A stretch of DNA of 6,521 bases, taken from JBBDWZ01 sp050732575 (GTDB taxonomy: Bacteria > Gemmatimonadota > Gemmatimonadetes > Longimicrobiales > RSA9). How positions within the stretch are numbered: the stretch's first letter is position 1; every line of letters begins with the position of its first letter. The notes beneath the pieces are model-generated. The model worked only from the letters and a program-made list of their open reading frames with translations. It was not told where the DNA came from and did no database searches. This document shows positions 1 to 5,039 of the stretch, one piece after another. The DNA is taken from positions 1 through 6,521 of the forward strand of contig JBOHRF010000294.1 in assembly GCA_050732575.1 (NCBI GenBank), read 5' to 3'. A program made the position numbers and the translations under genes.

Positions 1-125
1 AGGAGTTTGAGACCGTGCGCGACCTGGGCGTTCATCTCACCCAGGGCTTCCTCTTTCACAAGCCGCGTTATTCTGGCTTCCCGGAACGGCAGCCGGCTCG
101 GTTCTCGTTCGCGCGCGGCGCGTAG
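1..125 (+). CDS. C-terminal end of an EAL-domain (cyclic-di-GMP phosphodiesterase) protein, partial
   Basis: Only the last 40 codons are in the window; the gene begins upstream. Codons start at base 3 and end with TAG at 123-125. The visible residues include ETVRDLGVHLTQGFLFHKP, which fits the closing part of EAL domains, where the usual pattern is a leucine-rich helix, then LG, then a QG-(Y/F)-LF-x-(R/K)P strand and loop. EAL domains hydrolyse cyclic-di-GMP to pGpG. The metal-binding and catalytic residues lie outside the window, so activity and any fused GGDEF or sensor domains cannot be judged. About 20 residues (YSGFPERQPARFSFARGA) follow the domain end. The gene is convergent with the glycoside hydrolase gene and probably unrelated to it. 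The family call rests on a short match and is moderately sure. Confidence 0.62.
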   Translation, partial: EFETVRDLGVHLTQGFLFHKPRYSGFPERQPARFSFARGA

Positions 126-295
126 CATTCGGCTTGGGCGCCGCGCCCCTTCGCTGCGCACCTACTGAGCGCTCGATGGACGCGTTGGTTAGGGAAAATT
201 CGGCGCGACATCACGGCGATCCGATAGTCGCCCGCGCGCGAAGCGTCGCGCGCCCGGCGCGGCGAAGCCGCACCGCGCCCTGACCGCGTAGCGGC
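126..295. other. Convergent intergenic region with two GC-rich hairpins
   Basis: No credible gene is seen here. Two perfect inverted repeats are present. One has a 5-bp stem, GGGCG at 136-140 and CGCCC at 144-148, with a 3-base loop, and starts 10 bases after the EAL stop codon. The other has an 8-bp stem at 234-241 and 246-253 with a 4-base loop (AGCG). Neither is followed by a T-run on either strand, so neither is a standard intrinsic terminator. Between two convergent genes they may still stall polymerase or protect mRNA ends. In DNA this GC-rich some hairpins arise by chance. Confidence 0.4.
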
Positions 296-1630
296 TCAGC
301 GCCCGGCGGGCCCTCTAACAGGCGACCCCAACAACGTATCCTTCTTGACCGTGTCAGTCCGAACCCTGGGCTCACCTCGCCCGCCGGGAATCTCGAACTT
401 GGGCGCGTCACCGTCGTGGGGTGCAAGTGCGGCTGCATCGTAATTGCTGCCCGGACTCCAGAGCACCCACTCCTTGAGGCCGGCATCGTACACGGCTTCG
501 ATTTGGGCACGCACGTGCGCGGGTCCGTAGCGCGGAGCGCCCAGCGTGAAGGCCTGCAGCCAGGGCCGAATCAACGCGGCGTTGGGCACCGCCCTGGAGC
601 GGGCCACTGCGTCTTCCATGGATCGCTTGATGGTGCGATAGGGCGCCGCATTGGGATTGCTGAGGCCGTAGTTGCCACGGATGAAATGTGATGGGTAGAC
701 CATGGGGAGAATGACATCGACCGCGTCGATCATCTTTTCCCACTGCTGTCCGATGCCCATGTCACCCTTGGTGCTCACTGTGAGCCCGAATACGTCTGCC
801 GTCAGGGGCACCTTCAGGTCTGCCAACTTTTCACGCGCGTAGAGCAGGAATTCGCGAATGCCGTCCGGCTTGGTCCGGCCATTCTGGGCCGGCCACACAC
901 CACGCTCGAGGTAGCTGCGTGGCGCGTCGGGAAAGCGCACGTAGTCCCATTGCACTTCGGCAAAGCCCAGCTCAACCGCTTCACGGGCCAGGGCAATGTT
1001 GTAGTCCCAGACCTGTTTGTTGTACGAGTCTACCCAGGCCTTGCCCTTGTTGTCCTGCCAGATGGTGCCATCTGCGTTCTTGACGGCAAATTCGGGCAGG
1101 GCCAGGGCCAGCACCGGGTCTTTGAAGACGACGATGCGCGCAATGGGATAGATGTCGTTTTCCTTGAGACGCGTGAGCACCGCGCGCACGTTGGGAACGT
1201 AGTTACGAACCGCACTAGCCCGCTGTGCCAGCTTGACTTCCGTGGTATAGCTGACTTCGCCGCCCTCTTTCACATCGATGACGAAGCTGTTGACTTCGGT
1301 CTGGTTTGCGATGTCAATCAACTTCTGCAGCTTGCGCGTGGAGCCGGCTGCCCAGGCATTGAGATACAGCGCGCGCACATGCTCGGGTCGCTGCACGGGT
1401 TTCATGCCGCGTGAGCCCGGTGCTGAAGGCGGTGGCGGGGGCGGTAGATCGGGCTGCGTTGCACGGCGAGCTGCAACCGGCCGCACCGTGGCATCATTCG
1501 CGCTCGAGTCGCGCCTCATGACCACGAACACGATGACGGTCAACACGAACAGCACGATAGCCAAGTAGTTGCGCGGCTCGTGCAACAGGTCGAGCAACGC
1601 GTTCCGAGTTTCGCTGTTCTCTTGATTCAC
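296..1630 (-). CDS. Membrane-anchored putative glycoside hydrolase (DUF4015 / COG1306 type)
   Basis: Encodes 444 residues. Residues 22-38 form one hydrophobic segment (YLAIVLFVLTVIVFVVM), followed by a low-complexity stretch with six prolines in a row at 63-68, and then a domain of about 340 residues. That domain carries features of the DUF4015 putative glycosyl hydrolase family, which is predicted to fold as a TIM barrel: VRALYLNAWAAGS at 85-97, FVIDVKEGGEVSY at 116-128, ARIVVFKDP at 164-172, and AEVQWDYVRFPD at 224-235, with acidic candidates E225 and D229. MVYPSHF and EWVLWSPGSNYD lie further on. The substrate is unknown; a cell-envelope or exported polysaccharide is the usual assumption. 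The start is GTG, backed by AGGAG four bases upstream. Topology is uncertain because Arg39-Arg40 just after the membrane segment would, by the positive-inside rule, argue against a simple signal anchor. It lies 132 bases downstream of the E1 fusion gene and may have its own promoter. Confidence 0.85.
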   Translation of the reverse strand: MNQENSETRNALLDLLHEPRNYLAIVLFVLTVIVFVVMRRDSSANDATVRPVAARRATQPDLPPPPPPSAPGSRGMKPVQRPEHVRALYLNAWAAGSTRKLQKLIDIANQTEVNSFVIDVKEGGEVSYTTEVKLAQRASAVRNYVPNVRAVLTRLKENDIYPIARIVVFKDPVLALALPEFAVKNADGTIWQDNKGKAWVDSYNKQVWDYNIALAREAVELGFAEVQWDYVRFPDAPRSYLERGVWPAQNGRTKPDGIREFLLYAREKLADLKVPLTADVFGLTVSTKGDMGIGQQWEKMIDAVDVILPMVYPSHFIRGNYGLSNPNAAPYRTIKRSMEDAVARSRAVPNAALIRPWLQAFTLGAPRYGPAHVRAQIEAVYDAGLKEWVLWSPGSNYDAAALAPHDGDAPKFEIPGGRGEPRVRTDTVKKDTLLGSPVRGPAGR

Positions 1631-1634
1631 AGCG

Positions 1635-1639
1635 CTCCT
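1635..1639 (-). promoter_or_regulatory. Ribosome binding site for the glycoside hydrolase
   Basis: On the minus strand the sequence reads TAGGAGCGCT-GTG. The AGGAG core sits four bases before the GTG at 1630-1628. Two upstream ATGs in the same leader are out of frame with the gene, so this site fixes the GTG as the start. The spacing is slightly short but workable. Confidence 0.6.
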
Positions 1640-1668
1640 ATCCCTATCGCGAGTTCATTCATCTCAAC

Positions 1669-1692
1669 AAAAAAAGGCTGGCCCGGCTCCAG
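1669..1692 (-). terminator. Possible weak intrinsic terminator after the E1 fusion gene
   Basis: Read on the minus strand, a 4-bp stem (CTGG at 1692-1689 with CCAG at 1681-1678, 7-base GC-rich loop) is followed by CC and seven Ts (1675-1669). It sits about 70 bases after the stop codon of the fusion gene and before the glycoside hydrolase gene. The T-run is convincing but the stem is short, so termination may be partial, or the run may be chance. No convincing -35/-10 promoter for the hydrolase was found in the rest of the 1631-1762 gap. Confidence 0.3.
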
Positions 1693-1762
1693 TTCCGCGA
1701 GTGGTCCTTCCGTCTACCCCAAAGGGCACGACACGTCCCGTCCGCCAGATGCCGCAGTCCGC

Positions 1763-3205
1763 TCAGTAGGTGGGCAGTGACGGCTCAATTTGCTGCGACC
1801 AGGCGCGAATACCACCCTGCAGGTTCCAGACGCGCGGAAATCCGGTCTCGCGCAAGAATTTCACCGCGGCCGCGCTGCGTGACCCCGAACGACAATACAC
1901 CACGATCTCATCGGCCGGATTCAACGTGCTTGCGGCCTCGGCAAAGCTGGCCAGCGGTATGAGCCGGGCGCCATGCGTCTCGAGGTTGGCAATCTCCCAT
2001 TCGAACGGTTCGCGCACGTCGATCAACGTGATGGGATCCTGCGCGTCGAGACGATCCTTCAGCTCGCCGGGTGTGATCTCCGGGATCTCATTGGCCATGG
2101 GCTGCACGTGAGGCACTCCGCAGAATTCTTCGTAGTCGATGAGCCCGGTTATGGTTGGATGATCGCCGCAAAGCGGGCATTCGGGATTCTTGCGCAGCTG
2201 CAGCTCCCGCCAGCGGAAGCCCAGCGCATCGAACAGGATCAGTCGGCCTATCAACGTGTCGGGCCGATTCAGGATGGTCTTGATGGTTTCCAGTGCCTGG
2301 ATACTGCCAATGATGCCGGGCAGCGCACCAAGCACACCGGCTTCGGCACAATTGGGCACGAGTCCGGGCGGAGGCGGCTCACGGAACAGACAACGGTAAC
2401 AGGGCCCGCGCTGGGCATGGAACACAGCGACCTGTCCATCGAAGCGCAGGATGGAACCGTACACGTAGGGTTTACCCAGCAGAGCACAGGCGTCATTCAC
2501 CAGGTAGCGGGTCGGGAAATTGTCCGTGCCATCAACCACGACATCATAAGAAGCCATGATGTCGAGCGCGTTGGCGCTGGTGAGCGCCGCGGTGACAGGC
2601 TCGACCGTGATTTCCGGGTTCAGCCGGCGCAACTCGCGCACGGCCACCTCCGCCTTGGATTGCCCCACATGATCGGTTCGAAAGAGCACCTGCCGCTGCA
2701 GATTGGACACATCGACGGTATCGTAGTCGATCACCGTGATATGGCCCACGCCGGCCGCCGCCAAATACAACCCGACCGGCGAACCGAGACCGCCTGCACC
2801 CACGATCAGCACACGCGCTGCCTTGAGCTTGCGCTGGCCCTCCTCGCCCACTTCGCCCAGCGCCAGGTGTCGGCTGTAACGACCCAGTTCGGGCACGGTC
2901 AGCGTTGCACTTAAAGCGGCCTGGGTATCGCTGCTGCCACCGGCCACGCTGGGCACAATGGTGATCACATCCTGACTGCATACCCGCGTTTGCTCGCCTT
3001 GTAAAAAGCGCATGTCCTCGGCGTTCAGGTAGACATTGACGTATCCGCGCAATTGATCGTGTTCATCGAACAGGTGGCGGCGCAGGCGAGGATAGCGGGT
3101 TACCAGCTCGGCCAGCACAGCGGCCACTGTAGTCGCTTCGATCTCGATTTCGTCTGCGTTCGCCGCCAGAGAGCGCAGCACGCCGGGCAAACGGATGATG
3201 CTCAC
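1763..3205 (-). CDS. Ubiquitin-like (MoaD/ThiS/CysO) – E1 (MoeB/ThiF) – rhodanese fusion protein
   Basis: Encodes 480 residues in three domains. Residues 2-90 are a MoaD/ThiS-like beta-grasp domain (SIIRLPGVLRSL start, IVPSVAGG end). Its terminal Gly89-Gly90 is the position that is adenylated and thiocarboxylated in free carriers. Residues 91-104 are a linker. Residues 105 to about 365 are a MoeB/ThiF/MoeZ E1 domain: start motif YSRHLALGEVG, nucleotide loop GAGGLGS at 136-142, VIDYD at 158-162, NLQRQ at 168-172, GTDNFPTRY at 226-234, zinc pairs C269/C272 and C343/C346, and C286 in PNCAEAGVLG as the candidate catalytic cysteine. Residues 373-480 are a rhodanese domain with active-site loop CRSGSRS (C438) and LQGGIRAW near the end. 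Expected role: activate a ubiquitin-fold carrier with ATP and load it with sulfur, for molybdopterin, thiamine, cysteine or tRNA thiolation; which of these is not shown. The GTG start overlaps the upstream JAMM stop as GTGA, and the MoaD domain begins at once. There is no ribosome binding site, so translation is probably coupled. No stop or frameshift separates the domains, so the fusion looks genuine. Confidence 0.93.
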   Translation of the reverse strand: MSIIRLPGVLRSLAANADEIEIEATTVAAVLAELVTRYPRLRRHLFDEHDQLRGYVNVYLNAEDMRFLQGEQTRVCSQDVITIVPSVAGGSSDTQAALSATLTVPELGRYSRHLALGEVGEEGQRKLKAARVLIVGAGGLGSPVGLYLAAAGVGHITVIDYDTVDVSNLQRQVLFRTDHVGQSKAEVAVRELRRLNPEITVEPVTAALTSANALDIMASYDVVVDGTDNFPTRYLVNDACALLGKPYVYGSILRFDGQVAVFHAQRGPCYRCLFREPPPPGLVPNCAEAGVLGALPGIIGSIQALETIKTILNRPDTLIGRLILFDALGFRWRELQLRKNPECPLCGDHPTITGLIDYEEFCGVPHVQPMANEIPEITPGELKDRLDAQDPITLIDVREPFEWEIANLETHGARLIPLASFAEAASTLNPADEIVVYCRSGSRSAAAVKFLRETGFPRVWNLQGGIRAWSQQIEPSLPTY

Positions 3206-3648
3206 GGGTGTCCGTTCAGTTGACGGAACGAAGTACGATCCTCTTCCAGCACCCAGAACGCGACGGCGCTGGAAAGCGGGTCCACGATGGCGTAGACATA
3301 GCCAGGCCAGGCCCGTTCCAGATCCGTGGCAGAGGGAGAGGTGCCGCCGTTCGGATGGGAATGGTAGAAGCCGACGACCTCGAGTCCGCGTGCCTGCGCT
3401 GCCGTTCCGATTGCGCGCACCTGATCGGCCGTGATCAGGTACTCTCGCTGCGCGGCTGCTGCGCGGTTGGACAGGGGCACAACATCCCAAACACGCGTGG
3501 ATCCATCGGAGCCGAGCTCGCCCACCAGCGCGCCACAGGCTTCGCGCGGACTGGCGGCCCGCGCGGCATCGATCAGGGCCAGATTCGTCCGGCCATCCAC
3601 TCTGAACAGTGCAACTTGTTCGTTCAACATCACTTGGAAGATGGTCAA
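3202..3648 (-). CDS. JAMM/Mov34 zinc metallopeptidase (M67 family, Mec+-like)
   Basis: Encodes 148 residues from the TTG at 3648. The full JAMM signature is present: catalytic Glu36 in PREACGALVGE, then GFYHSHPNGGTSPSATD at 93-109 with zinc ligands His96, His98 and Asp109 and the conserved Ser106. The length is typical of the stand-alone bacterial enzymes. In Mycobacterium tuberculosis the relative Mec+ removes newly made cysteine from the C-terminus of the carrier CysO; other JAMM enzymes cleave ubiquitin-like proteins after Gly-Gly. The gene lies between waaA and the carrier-E1-rhodanese fusion and overlaps both, so the fusion protein is the natural candidate partner. The start is uncertain. 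TTG gives a 4-base overlap (TTGA) with the waaA stop, matching the GTGA overlap downstream, but there is no ribosome binding site. GTG at 3633 and ATG at 3630 are alternatives that remove five or six residues and leave the domain intact. Confidence 0.92.
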   Translation of the reverse strand: MTIFQVMLNEQVALFRVDGRTNLALIDAARAASPREACGALVGELGSDGSTRVWDVVPLSNRAAAAQREYLITADQVRAIGTAAQARGLEVVGFYHSHPNGGTSPSATDLERAWPGYVYAIVDPLSSAVAFWVLEEDRTSFRQLNGHP

Positions 3649-4940
3649 AGAGGTGTGACCGGGTCAATCTGTTGCAGGATGAGTTCGGCATTCCGCCGGG
3701 CTCCGCCCAACTTGCTTTGCACGTAATTGCGCGCACTGCCTCCGGTCTCCGTACGCTTCCGGGTATCGGCAACAAGTTCCAGGAACGCAACGGTTAGTGC
3801 ATTGCTGGAATCAATGCTCAAGCCGCCGCCCGCATTTATCAGTTGCTGCGCCTCAGTAGCATTCTCGTGTTGCGGTCCAAAGATGACGGGCACACCCAGC
3901 GCTGCTGGTTCGACCACGGAATGCACGCCCGCACTGTGAAATGCGCCACCCACGTAGGCCAGGTCGGCAATTGCGTAGAGGTCGGCGAGCACGCCCACAC
4001 GATCAACAAGCACAACGGCCGGCAACGCGTCGGTATGGGCCTCAACGTGCGCGAGCCGCGCATGCGTGAGAGATCCATGCTCGAGCATTTTTTCCAGCCG
4101 CTTCAAGTGCGGCTCAGTGGGTTCGTGCGGCGCCAGGATCAGCCGGGCAGAGAGCATGCGCCGAAACACCGGGATCAAGTGCTCTTCATCGGTCGGCCAG
4201 GATGAGCCGGCCACAATTGTGGTCACTGTGGGATCGGCCAATCGGCGCAACAGGTCTCTGCTGCGGTCAACCGTCTCGACGCGCTGCCAAACCTGATCGA
4301 AGCGCGCATCGCCAGTCACGACGATCCGTGCGCGAGGCACGTTCAACAGCTCGAAGCGCGCCGCGGCTGCGGCATCGATCGCGCCCACTGCGGTCAGCTC
4401 CTGATAAGCGGGTTGGAGCGCATACCTGGCCAGTGGCCGCAGCCGGCTGGAGGTTGGGGACAGTACCGCATTCACCAGCAAAACAGGCACACCACGGTGC
4501 CGTGCCAGGCGAGCGAGCGTGGGCCACACTTCAGAGCGCACGAACACGATTCCGGCCGGCTGAAGCAGCGCGAGCGCACGTTGCATGGTTTCGGTTGCGT
4601 CCCAGGGCAAATAGGTGGCAACGTCGGCGCCCACGCGCTCGCGCATGCGCTCGGCTGATGGCGAGAAATGCGTGAATGCGATTTGCAGCTCTGGCCGCTG
4701 CGCGCGTAATGCCGACACGATGGCCTGCGCCATGAGCGCCTCTCCAACGGATGGCGCATGCACCCAGAACAGGGGACGCTCCGTGCGGCGCTGCAGCGCG
4801 CACCAGCGCTCCAGCTGCTCCAGCGCCCGGTCGCGACCGGCCAGTCCGCGCCGCAACTTGTCGTTGAACGGTGCAACCAGTCGGAGAAGCAGCGGCGCGC
4901 TTCGCATAGCCGCTTCATAAATAGTCGGACCGGCCTTCAT
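3645..4940 (-). CDS. waaA: 3-deoxy-D-manno-octulosonic acid (Kdo) transferase
   Basis: Encodes 431 residues, the usual size of WaaA/KdtA, a GT30 glycosyltransferase that moves Kdo from CMP-Kdo to lipid A precursor at the inner face of the cytoplasmic membrane. The N-terminal GT-B half has WVHAPSVGEA at 59-68, whose Glu67 matches the catalytic base in the family SxGE motif. THFSPSAER lies at 90-98, EVWP at 137-140 (E before hydrophobic-WP kept) and NAVLS at 157-161. The C-terminal half has LAPHEPTE, then YVGGAFHSAGVHS from 329 and EPAALGVPVIFGP at 344-356, the nucleotide-sugar region. There are differences from textbook WaaA. Arg135 stands where an acidic residue is common in the ETE(L/I)WP motif, and the N-terminal segment (residues 7-26) is only mildly hydrophobic. 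These suggest a divergent branch, but the family call is firm. ATG start; upstream is only a weak purine stretch, GGGATGGG. It heads the unit with the JAMM and E1-fusion genes and is divergent from the acyltransferase. Confidence 0.92.
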   Translation of the reverse strand: MKAGPTIYEAAMRSAPLLLRLVAPFNDKLRRGLAGRDRALEQLERWCALQRRTERPLFWVHAPSVGEALMAQAIVSALRAQRPELQIAFTHFSPSAERMRERVGADVATYLPWDATETMQRALALLQPAGIVFVRSEVWPTLARLARHRGVPVLLVNAVLSPTSSRLRPLARYALQPAYQELTAVGAIDAAAAARFELLNVPRARIVVTGDARFDQVWQRVETVDRSRDLLRRLADPTVTTIVAGSSWPTDEEHLIPVFRRMLSARLILAPHEPTEPHLKRLEKMLEHGSLTHARLAHVEAHTDALPAVVLVDRVGVLADLYAIADLAYVGGAFHSAGVHSVVEPAALGVPVIFGPQHENATEAQQLINAGGGLSIDSSNALTVAFLELVADTRKRTETGGSARNYVQSKLGGARRNAELILQQIDPVTPL

Positions 4941-5039
4941 CCCATCCCGTTTCAGTTTGACCGTTGGTTAACATCGCTTGACGCGCCACTCACCCGCCAC
5001 ATCTTCCCTTCTCACTCCCTTCCTTCTTTCGGGCTGGTT
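4941..5039. promoter_or_regulatory. Divergent intergenic region with a pyrimidine tract
   Basis: These 99 bases must hold or adjoin the start signals of waaA (minus) and the acyltransferase (plus). TTGACC at 4957-4962 and TTGACG at 4978-4983 on the plus strand resemble -35 boxes, but no good TATAAT-like element follows at 16-18 bases. I saw no clear minus-strand promoter. Bases 5002-5030 are pyrimidine on the plus strand except A5014, just upstream of the acyltransferase ATG, so that gene has no Shine-Dalgarno sequence there. Confidence 0.45.

Noticed and set aside
234..253. 8-bp GC hairpin as a full intrinsic terminator
   Set aside because: No T-run follows it on either strand, so it is listed only as a hairpin in the convergent gap.
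1973..2914. Plus-strand open frame of 313 codons opposite the E1 fusion gene
   Set aside because: The translation is low in recognisable motifs and rich in His, Gln and Arg, as expected for the antisense of a GC-rich gene. The minus strand encodes an unmistakable enzyme.
3206..3790. The E1-fusion reading frame stays open for 195 codons upstream of the GTG, through the JAMM gene, giving a possible 675-residue protein
   Set aside because: The extra residues are rich in Arg, Ser, Cys and Trp with no domain, and they overlap a complete JAMM gene in another frame. The MoaD domain starts exactly at the GTG (3205). The open frame is a side effect of high GC.
4957..5006. Sigma70-type promoter for the acyltransferase from TTGACC or TTGACG
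   Set aside because: The expected -10 positions read GACGCG and ATCTTC, too far from TATAAT to call.
4758..5039. Upstream extension of the acyltransferase frame to an ATG at 4758
   Set aside because: It would overlap the 5' part of waaA on the opposite strand and adds about 94 residues without family similarity, while ATG 5040 begins directly before the expected PlsC N-terminus.
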